Position numbers and translations under genes: made by a program. DNA of 8,109 nucleotides from Nanobdellota archaeon. GTDB taxonomy: Archaea > Nanobdellota > Nanobdellia > Pacearchaeales > GW2011-AR1. The notes beneath the pieces were generated by a model, which worked only from the letters and a program-made list of their open reading frames with translations, did no database searches and was not told the DNA's origin. Location of the stretch: NCBI GenBank assembly GCA_030640395.1, contig DAOWJK010000017.1:1-8109 (forward strand). Reading direction: 5' to 3'. Shown here one piece after another: positions 1-5,187 of this stretch (the first letter of the stretch is position 1; each line of letters begins with the position of its first letter).

Positions 1-366
1 CCAAGTGTAAATTTATATGATTTTGAGAGGGCTGTTAATGAATATAAAAAAGGTGATGATAAATTGTTAAGAAAGATTATAATTCCAGGGGAAATTATTT
101 CTGAACTGCATGCTGTTGTTGAAATAAAAAAAGACAACTTAGAATCTATTTTTACAGGCAAGCCAATTCAGGAAAAAGATTTAGTGAAAAAAGCCAAAAT
201 TGAAAGACAAAAGGCAGAGCTTTTAACTAATTCGTCCAAGCGTGGCCAAATTAAAGATAAAATTATTATTGTTTTTTGCGAAAATAAATTCGTGGGAATT
301 TACAAGACAATTTTAAGTGAACATATTTTCGCAAAATCAGAGTTTGTGATGCAACCTATTAAATAA
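1..366 (+). CDS. cbf5: Archaeal Cbf5/TruB-type pseudouridine synthase, C-terminal part with PUA domain (5' partial)
   Basis: The frame is open from the first base of the window, so this is the 3' end of a longer gene; 121 residues are visible. In archaea Cbf5 is the catalytic subunit of H/ACA ribonucleoproteins and also makes pseudouridine 55 in tRNA. The visible part begins with LYDFERAVNEYKKGDDKLLR, which matches the stretch linking the catalytic domain to the PUA domain in Cbf5 (typically D.VDAYYFWKEDG..EPLRR). Then comes PGEIISEL followed by VVEIKKDNLESIFTGKPI, the usual PUA opening (V.VKDSAVDAICHGAPL). The end, KIIIVFCENKFVGIYKT, fits the closing PUA strands. The catalytic aspartate lies upstream of the window. 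A TTG at 64 is not a start: homology to the family continues before it. It converges on the protease gene with a 25-base gap. The assignment rests on recalled family motifs. Confidence 0.82.
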   Translation, partial: PSVNLYDFERAVNEYKKGDDKLLRKIIIPGEIISELHAVVEIKKDNLESIFTGKPIQEKDLVKKAKIERQKAELLTNSSKRGQIKDKIIIVFCENKFVGIYKTILSEHIFAKSEFVMQPIK

Positions 367-391
367 AAAAAGAAAAATAAAAAATAAAAAT
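363..391 (-). terminator. U-rich terminator of the protease gene
   Basis: Directly after the protease stop codon the minus strand reads as successive T runs (T5, T6, T5, T7) separated by single A or C bases. Archaeal RNA polymerase ends transcription at such oligo-T stretches without needing a hairpin, and none is seen. The tract fills the convergent gap and reaches into the Cbf5 stop codon. On the plus strand the same stretch is A-rich and would not stop Cbf5 transcription. Confidence 0.65.
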
Positions 392-1627
392 TTATACTAT
401 TGTTAGTGCTATTGGCAATCCAAATCCAGTTGCTGTGTCATCGCCTTCTGTATGTAAGTCATGTAATCTTGCTCGGTCTTGTAAATAAGTTCTTGTATCT
501 GCCGCATTATCCTGCCATAACTTTGCTGCCAATCCTGCTACATGAGGGGTTGCCATTGATGTTCCTGAGATTGTATGATAACAACCATTATTCCATGTTG
601 ATTCCACACTAACTCCTGGCGCTCCAAATTCAACTTCTCTTTCTTCAATAATATAATCACCATCATTAACTCCTCTAGATGAAAAATCTGGAACTGCTTC
701 TGCTGAATTAATTGCCCCAACAGCTACTACTTTTACATTTGCTCCCGGATAATCAATACTACCATCTGCCGGACCGTCATTTCCTGCTGCTGCAATAACT
801 AAAACACCATTATCAGTTGCATAATTAATTGCGTCTCTAATCAAAGAACTTTGTGTATTTCCACCCAAACTCATTGAGATAATATTTGCTCCTTGGTTAG
901 TTACATATATTATTGCTTCTGCAATATCATCCCCAAAACAAAATCCACTATTTCCACAAACTTTAATTACAAAAAGATTTGCTTCTGGTGCTACCCCTAA
1001 TATTCCTAAACCATCACTTCCACCATTCGCCACTATTGTTCCAGCTACATGTGTTCCATGTCCATTTCCATCAGAACAACCATTCTTGATTCCTCTTTTA
1101 GTTGTATCCTTACATAATTTTACATTCAAATCTAAATGGTCTTTCATAACTCCTGTATCCAAAACAGCTACATTAATTCCTGCTCCGCCAGAGCCACCAT
1201 TTACTTTAATTATGCCCCAAGGTTTTTGAACACCTGGGAAACAAGTTCTTTCTGGTGGTGCTGTTTCCTCAACACATTTGCAGTTTTCACATACACTTCC
1301 ATCTGGACATTCTGGTAATCCTGATTCACCACATTTCTCTCCTCCTTCAATTATGCCATTGCCACAAACTGGCTTTCCTAAAATTTGATATAACTCAACT
1401 TTTTCTACTTCTATACCAAATTTATCCAAAACTTTTAATTGCCCTGGAGTTAAATCTGTTGTAAATCCTTTATCAAAATTATGTTGAACCCCATACATCA
1501 TTTTAAGCATGCCATTATTTGATTTTACTAAATATCTCTGGTTTTCATAATTGTTTCCAGCAACCACAAGTCCAACAGAAATCATTAAGGTAAAAATCAC
1601 ACACAATGCTATTATTGTTTTTTTCAT
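392..1627 (-). CDS. Secreted subtilisin-like serine protease (peptidase family S8) with Cys-rich linker
   Basis: A 411-residue exported protease. Residues 1-24 are a signal peptide (MKKTIIALCVIFTLMISVGL). Residues 25-87 form a short pro-region (QRYLVKSNNGMLKMMYGVQ). Residues 88-118 are a cysteine-rich linker opening with CGNGIIEGGEKC and closing with CENCKC, six cysteines likely to be disulfide-bonded outside the cell. The S8 domain spans about 133-405. The catalytic triad is complete: Asp157 in VAVLDTGV, His190 in GNGHGTHVAGT, Ser357 in SGTSMATPHVAG, with oxyanion Asn283 in AAAGND. There is no C-terminal membrane anchor, so the mature enzyme is probably released or held by other contacts. 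I chose the ATG at 1627, not the in-frame ATG at 1645, because GGAGGT (1637-1642, minus) sits nine bases before it and the signal peptide then starts with MKK. Substrate is unknown; degradation of host or environmental proteins, or maturation of surface proteins, are inferences. Confidence 0.95.
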   Translation of the reverse strand: MKKTIIALCVIFTLMISVGLVVAGNNYENQRYLVKSNNGMLKMMYGVQHNFDKGFTTDLTPGQLKVLDKFGIEVEKVELYQILGKPVCGNGIIEGGEKCGESGLPECPDGSVCENCKCVEETAPPERTCFPGVQKPWGIIKVNGGSGGAGINVAVLDTGVMKDHLDLNVKLCKDTTKRGIKNGCSDGNGHGTHVAGTIVANGGSDGLGILGVAPEANLFVIKVCGNSGFCFGDDIAEAIIYVTNQGANIISMSLGGNTQSSLIRDAINYATDNGVLVIAAAGNDGPADGSIDYPGANVKVVAVGAINSAEAVPDFSSRGVNDGDYIIEEREVEFGAPGVSVESTWNNGCYHTISGTSMATPHVAGLAAKLWQDNAADTRTYLQDRARLHDLHTEGDDTATGFGLPIALTIV

Positions 1628-1636
1628 ATTTATTTT

Positions 1637-1642
1637 ACCTCC
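1637..1642 (-). promoter_or_regulatory. Shine-Dalgarno site of the protease
   Basis: GGAGGT on the minus strand, nine bases before the ATG at 1627. It decides between two in-frame ATGs: it lies within the first codons of a protein started at 1645 but in the correct place for 1627. It is the only clear full Shine-Dalgarno motif I see at correct distance from a start in this window. Confidence 0.7.
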
Positions 1643-1673
1643 CATGATTTAATTAAAAATGTAAAGAATACAG

Positions 1674-1690
1674 AGTATAAATAATTTATT
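1674..1690 (-). promoter_or_regulatory. Possible TATA box of the protease
   Basis: The minus strand reads AATAAATTATTTATACT here. With the spacing seen for other genes in this window, transcription would begin near 1654, giving a leader of about 27 bases that contains the GGAGGT site. AT-rich background makes the box itself weak evidence. Confidence 0.35.
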
Positions 1691-1727
1691 ACTTTAACAA
1701 AACATTAATAACCTCTTTTTTCTTTTA

Positions 1728-1743
1728 TGAAAATAAATTAAAA
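1728..1743 (+). promoter_or_regulatory. Possible BRE/TATA element for trmY or a leader RNA
   Basis: TGAAAATAAATTAAAA resembles an archaeal BRE plus TATA box. A start 27-29 bases after the TATA element would fall near 1760, which is exactly where the composition changes from AT-rich to about half GC and where the first hairpin (1759-1790) begins. No TATA-like box is present 26-30 bases before the trmY ATG, so a leaderless trmY start is not supported. Confidence 0.4.
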
Positions 1744-1758
1744 ACGATTGCCTTTCAT

Positions 1759-1843
1759 GCGATTTCCGTCTAGTGATGTGAAGAAATCGCTTACCTGAAC
1801 AGAGAGGGAAGGAGTGTGAGAGGAAACCGTAGGTTGCCTTCAA
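1759..1843 (+). promoter_or_regulatory. Structured GC-rich 5' leader of trmY (or a separate small RNA)
   Basis: This 85-base stretch is clearly richer in GC than its surroundings. It contains a perfect 8-bp stem GCGATTTC/GAAATCGC (1759-1766 with 1783-1790, 16-base loop), then a purine-rich single-stranded tract AGAGAGGGAAGGAG (1801-1814). A second hairpin follows at 1820-1840: GGAAACC pairs with GGTTGCC around a GTA loop with one A/G mismatch, extended by an A-T and a G-T pair. The second hairpin ends three bases before the trmY ATG. If folded, it would bring the upstream GGAAGGAG tract to normal Shine-Dalgarno distance. I cannot exclude an independent small RNA. Confidence 0.45.
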
Positions 1844-2422
1844 ATGAAACATTTCATATATTTTTCAAAAGATGCAGTTACATCCGGGAAAGCACTTAGC
1901 CAGAATAGTTTGATGAGGGCGGGAAGAATAGATATTGCGATTCATAGTTTGATTCAGGGTTTGTTTTTGTCGCATGATTTTCGGACAGATGTGAAGTTTC
2001 ATTTTGTTTTTTATGGAATGCCTGACCCTCCAAAACATATTGAGATTCAGGTTAAGGAAAATACTCCAATCAGGAAAAAAGATATTGGAACTTTAATCAA
2101 GAAGATTTTGTACAAGTATAAAGAGGGAGAAAAGAGAGAAGTTTTTCCTGGGTGTTTTGTTGAGAAAAAAAGTTTTTTGAAAGTTGTTGAGGAGTTGGAA
2201 AATTGCAAAATTTTTATTCTTGATAAAAAAGGCGAGGATATTAGGAAAATTGAAATTCCAAAAGATTGTGTTTTTATTTTAGGAGACCAGGAGGGTTTGC
2301 CAAAAAAGGAATTGAGAAGATTAAAAAAAATCGCAACCAAGATTTCTGTTGGACCAAAAGTTTATTTTGCGTCGCAGGTTGTTGTGATTGTTAATAACGA
2401 GTTGGATATAAGAGGGGTTTGA
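1844..2422 (+). CDS. trmY: tRNA (pseudouridine-54 N1)-methyltransferase TrmY
   Basis: A 192-residue SPOUT-family enzyme, the usual size for TrmY. It transfers a methyl group from S-adenosylmethionine to N1 of pseudouridine 54 in the tRNA T-loop, an archaea-specific modification. Recognised features: AVTSGKALSQNSLMRAGRID near the N-terminus (family: LPG.GRMDL), FLSHDFR at 41-47, PDPP at 60-63, the SAM-binding knot segments FILGDQEGLPKKE (144-156) and ISVGPKVYFASQ (167-178), and the C-terminal NNELD (family: HNELDR). The ATG at 1844 gives the normal family N-terminus, and the reading frame upstream meets a stop at 1817-1819. It is divergent from the protease and has a long structured leader unlike its neighbours. 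Cbf5, which can make pseudouridine 55 in tRNA, lies less than 1.5 kb away. Confidence 0.9.
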   Translation: MKHFIYFSKDAVTSGKALSQNSLMRAGRIDIAIHSLIQGLFLSHDFRTDVKFHFVFYGMPDPPKHIEIQVKENTPIRKKDIGTLIKKILYKYKEGEKREVFPGCFVEKKSFLKVVEELENCKIFILDKKGEDIRKIEIPKDCVFILGDQEGLPKKELRRLKKIATKISVGPKVYFASQVVVIVNNELDIRGV

Positions 2423-2477
2423 GTTGAGAATTCAGGAATTATTTGTATTAATTTAAGAATAGTAAATAAGCAAAAGA

Positions 2478-2489
2478 TTTATAAATATA
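2478..2489 (+). promoter_or_regulatory. TATA box of the 71-residue gene
   Basis: TTTATAAATATA preceded by CAAAAGA, a good archaeal BRE/TATA combination. It lies so close to the ATG at 2508 that transcription should start at or next to the start codon, giving a leaderless mRNA. Confidence 0.65.
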
Positions 2490-2507
2490 CTATTAATAAC
2501 TAATTGT

Positions 2508-2723
2508 ATGAAAGAAAAACTTGAAGAAGCTCTTAAAAAAGAACATTCATCATTGGCTTATGCTCTTGAAATTGGAGCAGGGGCAGTAGCAATTTGGGCA
2601 GATGATATTGTAACAAATCTTGGTGGAGTTGCACTTGGGGTAGATGGAATAAGAAGAATTATGAATATTACTAATTATTACAAAAGTACAATTAGAGATT
2701 ATTTAAGAAATTCTCAAGATTAA
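2508..2723 (+). CDS. Hypothetical 71-residue protein with hydrophobic centre
   Basis: I do not recognise this protein. It has a charged amphipathic N-terminus (MKEKLEEALKKEH), a moderately hydrophobic, glycine- and alanine-rich middle (about residues 16-47, e.g. ALEIGAGAVAIWADDIV and NLGGVALGVDGIRRI), and a polar C-terminus ending in YLRNSQD. The acidic pair inside the middle argues against a simple single membrane span; two short glycine-containing helices, membrane-associated or packed together, fit better. A strong TATA box at leaderless distance and AT-rich wobble codons like the neighbours support a real gene. It stands alone between trmY and the gene-poor region, with no operon partner. 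Confidence 0.7.
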   Translation: MKEKLEEALKKEHSSLAYALEIGAGAVAIWADDIVTNLGGVALGVDGIRRIMNITNYYKSTIRDYLRNSQD

Positions 2724-2781
2724 ATATTTCAGTTTCTATCTTCTCTCCAAAATTCTAAATTAGACAAACCAACAAAAGAAC

Positions 2782-2922
2782 CTAAACATTCAATCCCAAA
2801 ACCTCTTCTCTCTGCCGTAGATTAATTATAAAATTTATTTCTTCATAATTCAAGCCAAGTTCGTAGAGGACTTCCTGTCGTGAGTTTCCCGGAAAGTCAA
2901 TTGCATAGGAATAAGTTATCAT
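2782..2922 (-). CDS. Possible small protein, 46 residues, perhaps frameshifted
   Basis: An ATG at 2922 on the minus strand opens a 46-residue frame beginning MITYSYAIDFPGNSRQEVL, continuing with LGLNYEEINFIINLRQ and ending EEVLGLNV. Amino acid content and AT-rich third positions look coding, and GLNYEEINFIINL reads like an amphipathic helix. In-frame GTG (2925) and TTG (2928) codons are alternative starts. After this frame closes, a different frame (2729-2821) stays open and also looks like protein: RGFGIECLGSFVGLSNLEFW, ending WREDRN. A single-base deletion would join the two into about 65 residues, so this may be a decayed gene. No family recognised. It is the only coding candidate in the stretch 2724-3108. 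Confidence 0.35.
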   Translation of the reverse strand: MITYSYAIDFPGNSRQEVLYELGLNYEEINFIINLRQREEVLGLNV

Positions 2923-2934
2923 CACCAAGTTTAT

Positions 2935-2971
2935 GCCCCCTATAAGGGGGGTGATTATAATCTCCCCTCTT
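2935..2971. repeat. G/C-run inverted-repeat element (intergenic copy)
   Basis: Two overlapping inverted repeats share one G6 run. First, C5-TATAA-G5 (2936-2950). Second, a near-perfect 28-base palindrome (2944-2971): AAG6, one T/T mismatch, the 10-base palindrome GATTATAATC (2953-2962), then the complementary C-rich arm with one G/T pair. The two stems cannot form at once in RNA. Runs of five and six G or C are rare in this AT-rich sequence. On the minus strand the order is G4, 12-base palindromic core, C6, 5 bases, G5, C, similar to the element inside the nuclease gene at 7459-7515. On the plus strand the palindrome is followed by a short T run, so it could also act as a terminator-like hairpin. 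Confidence 0.6.
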
Positions 2972-3081
2972 TTTAGGAAACATGAAATTTAATTTTACTT
3001 AATAATCTTAAGAAGTTCTCTTATAAATCAATTATGAAACAGAAGCCCGGAATACAAAACCAGAACATAGTTTCACAAAAC

Positions 3082-3089
3082 TTTTAAAT
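3082..3089 (+). promoter_or_regulatory. TATA box of the membrane protein gene
   Basis: CAAAAC followed by TTTTAAAT. The distance to the ATG at 3109 (27 bases from the first T) equals that of other leaderless genes in the window. It overlaps the in-frame ATG at 3088, which is why that upstream ATG is not chosen as the start. Confidence 0.55.
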
Positions 3090-3108
3090 GAAAACGCTTC
3101 ATAAAAAT

Positions 3109-3810
3109 ATGAAGATTGTGTTTACACCTGACTGGTTTCTCGGACATGATGTTCTTATTGATGTTTTTAGTTTTGTTATTCTTTTTTTATTTTTCCTTTT
3201 TTCAATTAAAAGTTATAAACTGAACAAAAATAAAAGATTATTGTATTTAGGAATTGGATTCCTCCTGATTGCTCTTGCAGAACTTTCCATAATCCTGACA
3301 AAATTTGCAATATTCTATGACACAACTCTGACCAGCAGCATCGGGGGGCTGATTATAACTTATCAGGTTGTCAGTTCTGTGGATATAATTTATTATCTTA
3401 GTTTTTTCTTTGAAAGACTTTTTACATTATCTGGTTTGTATATTATTTACAGGCTTCCGTTGAAAAAACTGTCAGGAGATTTTGTTCTTGTCAGTTATTT
3501 TATAATAATAGCTTCGGTGATGTGCCATAATTTTTATTACATTTATCACCTGACTGCATTGATATTTTTAGGATTAATAACCCGGAATTATATTAAGGTC
3601 TATAGAAAAAATAAATCCGCGAACACGCAGATATTTATTCTGGCTATGTCTTTATTGGCAATAAGCCAGGTCATGTTTGTCCTGTCAAAAGTTAGTTATT
3701 TCTATGTTACAGCCCAGATAATTCAATTGACAAGTTATATAACTCTCTTAATTCTTATAATAAAGATTACAAAAAATGGAAAGAAGAAGCAGGATAAACA
3801 TAATTTATGA
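3109..3810 (+). CDS. Integral membrane protein with about seven helices, partner of the winged-helix gene
   Basis: A 233-residue polytopic membrane protein beginning MKIVFTPDWFLGHDVLIDV. Numbered from that Met, hydrophobic segments lie at about 14-33, 44-67, 77-100, 105-117, 125-140, 144-159, 174-195 and 204-220: seven, or eight if the short fourth one spans. The C-terminus is short, basic and probably cytoplasmic (KITKNGKKKQDKHNL). No catalytic or transport motif is evident. I recall similar membrane proteins of unknown function in DPANN archaea that share the FTPDWFLG opening and are followed by a winged-helix gene, as here. The downstream gene starts inside this one with a 35-base overlap, so translation is probably coupled. 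The ATG at 3109 is preferred over 3088 because of TATA spacing. A role as a membrane sensor for the winged-helix partner is inference. Confidence 0.85.
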   Translation: MKIVFTPDWFLGHDVLIDVFSFVILFLFFLFSIKSYKLNKNKRLLYLGIGFLLIALAELSIILTKFAIFYDTTLTSSIGGLIITYQVVSSVDIIYYLSFFFERLFTLSGLYIIYRLPLKKLSGDFVLVSYFIIIASVMCHNFYYIYHLTALIFLGLITRNYIKVYRKNKSANTQIFILAMSLLAISQVMFVLSKVSYFYVTAQIIQLTSYITLLILIIKITKNGKKKQDKHNL

Positions 3811-4042
3811 CATACTCAGGGTTATTCAGGAGCGAGTGGGCGGGATTAAAAAAACGCATATTATGTATCGGGCGAATCTTTCTCACAATCAGATGAAGTT
3901 GTATCTTGCTGAACTTTACAAGAAAAGATTTATTGAAAATACTGATGCTGACAAGCCGTTGATTAAAATAACTAAAAAAGGCCAGGATTTTTTCAGGCAG
4001 TATGCGCAGGTTAAAGAGTTTGAAAAAACTTTTGGGCTATAA
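3776..4042 (+). CDS. Winged helix-turn-helix protein (HTH_45-like)
   Basis: An 88-residue protein made almost entirely of one winged-helix domain. Helix 1 is INIIYDILRVIQE; GIKKTHIMYRANLSHNQMK contains the helix-turn-helix, with the pattern K.THIMYRANLS typical of archaeal winged helices of the HTH_45 type; LYLAELYKKRFIE is the following helix, and KPLIKITKKGQDFFRQY gives the wing and a last helix. It has no ligand-binding domain, so any signal must come from a partner. The obvious candidate is the seven-helix membrane protein whose gene it overlaps by 35 bases. The likely role is a DNA-binding transcription regulator; target and signal are unknown. No Shine-Dalgarno precedes the ATG, consistent with translational coupling. 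Confidence 0.88.
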   Translation: MERRSRINIIYDILRVIQERVGGIKKTHIMYRANLSHNQMKLYLAELYKKRFIENTDADKPLIKITKKGQDFFRQYAQVKEFEKTFGL

Positions 4043-4051
4043 ATATAAAAA
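4038..4051 (+). promoter_or_regulatory. TATA box of the acylphosphatase gene
   Basis: TATAAATATAAAAA, overlapping the stop codon of the winged-helix gene. It lies at leaderless distance from the ATG at 4073, so the acylphosphatase likely has its own transcript despite the short gap. Confidence 0.6.
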
Positions 4052-4072
4052 GTCTTTTCAGTTGATTATTTT

Positions 4073-4348
4073 ATGAAAAAATCTGTGAGACTTTATATTG
4101 ACGGAACTGTGCAGGGAGTTTTTTTTCGGATGTTTGTGAAGGAAAATGCTGAGAGACACAATGTAAAAGGTTTTGTCAGGAATTTAGAGGATGGAAGAAT
4201 TGAAGTATTTTTAGAAGGAGATAGTGATGATGTTAACAAAATGATTGAACTATGCAAAAAAGGACCAAAACATTCTCAAATAAGAAAAGTGGAAATAAAA
4301 CCTGAAAGATTTCAGGATTTTAGAGTGTTCAAAGTTTTGCATATATAG
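4073..4348 (+). CDS. acyP: Acylphosphatase
   Basis: A 91-residue protein, the typical length for the family, which hydrolyses the carboxyl-phosphate bond of acylphosphates in the cytoplasm. The signature GTVQGVFFR (11-19) supplies the phosphate-binding loop and the catalytic Arg19. GFVRNLEDG (33-41) supplies the catalytic Asn37. Consensus forms are G.VQGV.FR and GWVRN..DG; the Phe18 and Phe34 variants are mild. The remaining sequence (IEVFLEGD, strand-helix-strand to FKVLHI) fits the ferredoxin-like fold. It is followed after 46 bases by an unknown gene with its own TATA-like box. Physiological substrate is unclear, as for the family generally. Confidence 0.95.
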   Translation: MKKSVRLYIDGTVQGVFFRMFVKENAERHNVKGFVRNLEDGRIEVFLEGDSDDVNKMIELCKKGPKHSQIRKVEIKPERFQDFRVFKVLHI

Positions 4349-4367
4349 GTTGGAGAATAATAATTAA

Positions 4368-4375
4368 TTTAAAGA
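4368..4375 (+). promoter_or_regulatory. TATA-like box of the 91-residue unknown gene
   Basis: TTTAAAGA, 27 bases from first base to the ATG at 4395, the window's usual leaderless spacing. A GAGGAAG tract follows at 4374-4380 but lies about 14 bases from the ATG, too far for a normal Shine-Dalgarno. Confidence 0.4.
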
Positions 4376-4394
4376 GGAAGTGCTATAATTTTTT

Positions 4395-4670
4395 ATGGAT
4401 TTAAAATATTCTTTGATTGGGAGGATAACCTTAGAGCAGGAAAGGAAAATTATAACAACAATCTCTCGCTCAAAAAAGGTTGAAATTGCAGACGAACTTC
4501 CTGATGGAAGATTAAACCATATAGTGAAAAAAGGAACGATGGTAGCGGTAGGAGATATCGGATGTGAGACTTTTGAAAGAGTTAATCCAGAAGATGAAAA
4601 ATTAAAACCTTATCATAATTTTTTAGGAGGAATTTACAAGATAGTAACTAATGCAGAAAGGTCTTCTTAA
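4395..4670 (+). CDS. Hypothetical 91-residue soluble protein
   Basis: I do not recognise this protein. It has no signal peptide or membrane segment. It seems to be a compact alpha/beta domain: MDLKYSLIGRITLEQERKII suggests strand-turn-helix, VEIADELPDGRLNHIVKKG suggests a strand-loop region, and GTMVAVGDIGCETFERVNPE and HNFLGGIYKIVTNAE close the protein. There is one cysteine (Cys57) and no metal-binding pattern. The Asp/Glu-Gly turns and many charged residues fit a cytoplasmic protein. Position between acylphosphatase and RNase HI, each with its own TATA-like box, gives no strong functional hint. Codon use matches the neighbours and the frame is intact. Confidence 0.75.
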   Translation: MDLKYSLIGRITLEQERKIITTISRSKKVEIADELPDGRLNHIVKKGTMVAVGDIGCETFERVNPEDEKLKPYHNFLGGIYKIVTNAERSS

Positions 4671-4705
4671 AAACCATATGATAAATTCAAAAGTGAAAAT
4701 AAGAA

Positions 4706-4713
4706 TTTAAAAA
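4706..4713 (+). promoter_or_regulatory. TATA-like box of the RNase HI gene
   Basis: TTTAAAAA, 29 bases from first base to the ATG at 4735. The spacing agrees with a leaderless mRNA. The rest of the 64-base gap after the preceding gene is AT-rich and shows nothing else. Confidence 0.45.
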
Positions 4714-4734
4714 GTTGTTTAATTTTTTATTGGT

Positions 4735-5157
4735 ATGATATACACAAATTCAGACGGCGGTGCAAGAGGAAATCCCGGGCCAGGAGCTATTGGAGTGATA
4801 GTTCGGAAGGATGGGAAAATTCTTGTGAAATATAGCTGCATGGTCGGGAGTTATGTGACAAATAATATTGCAGAGTATGAGGGGTTGATTAAGGCGTTGC
4901 AACTTGCTTCAAAGCACACAAAAGAGGTAACTTGTATTTTGGATTCTGAATTGGTTGTTAAACAATTGCTGGGAAAATATAAAGTTCGGAATCCGCGGTT
5001 GATGGAGTTGTTTTTGAAAGTTCAGAAAGAGCAGGAAAATTTTAAAGTTGTGAAATACAAGTGCGTGAGTCGGTGGAATAAGTTTCAGCAAATTGCAGAC
5101 GAACTTTTGAATGAGGAGTTGGAAAAGAATGGTTTTAAGAAGAAGGGGTTTAGATAA
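4735..5157 (+). CDS. rnhA: Ribonuclease HI
   Basis: A 140-residue RNase H-fold enzyme that cuts the RNA strand of RNA-DNA hybrids, used in primer or R-loop removal. All four metal-binding carboxylates are visible: Asp7 in SDGGARGNPGPGAIG, Glu47 in NNIAEYEGLI, Asp70 in CILDSELVV and Asp122 in IADELLN. The sequence follows the compact archaeal/bacterial type without the basic protrusion of the E. coli enzyme. The loop before the last aspartate (VSRWNKFQQIADEL) departs from the common REN..AD.LAN form but keeps the aspartate. The C-terminus is a short basic tail (KNGFKKKGFR). The gene ends 30 bases before the LysRS ATG, and the LysRS TATA box begins right after its stop codon. Confidence 0.93.
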   Translation: MIYTNSDGGARGNPGPGAIGVIVRKDGKILVKYSCMVGSYVTNNIAEYEGLIKALQLASKHTKEVTCILDSELVVKQLLGKYKVRNPRLMELFLKVQKEQENFKVVKYKCVSRWNKFQQIADELLNEELEKNGFKKKGFR

Positions 5158-5158
5158 T

Positions 5159-5166
5159 TATATAAA
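5159..5166 (+). promoter_or_regulatory. TATA box of the LysRS-histone operon
   Basis: TATATAAA, 29 bases from first base to the ATG at 5188. It supports the ATG at 5188 over an in-frame TTG at 5182 as the LysRS start, and drives both LysRS and the overlapping histone-fold gene. Confidence 0.6.
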
Positions 5167-5187
5167 TTAAATTCTATTTTATTGGTT

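Noticed and set aside
400..1464. Plus-strand open frames opposite the protease and a minus-strand 60-residue frame at 538-720
   Set aside because: They overlap a gene with a complete catalytic triad, have no recognisable protein features and follow from its codon pattern.
1628..1645. Upstream start for the protease adding six residues (MGGKIN)
   Set aside because: These codons contain the GGAGGT ribosome binding site for the ATG at 1627.
1773..1798. Possible C/D-box small RNA: GTGATGT (box C-like) followed by CTGA (box D-like) upstream of trmY
   Set aside because: The box C copy ends in T instead of A, the guide-length spacing is off, and no second C'/D pair or closing stem is present. The region is described instead as a structured leader.
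3034..3087. A 17-residue ORF (MKQKPGIQNQNIVSQNF) ending immediately before the ATG at 3088, possible leader peptide
   Set aside because: No Shine-Dalgarno, the TATA-like string at 3021 is too close for a leaderless start at 3034, and the neighbouring gene probably starts at 3109 from its own TATA box.
3088..3108. Upstream start for the membrane protein adding seven residues (MKTLHKN)
   Set aside because: The ATG at 3088 overlaps the likely TATA box, and MKIVFTPDWFLG from 3109 gives a better N-terminus and the expected spacing.
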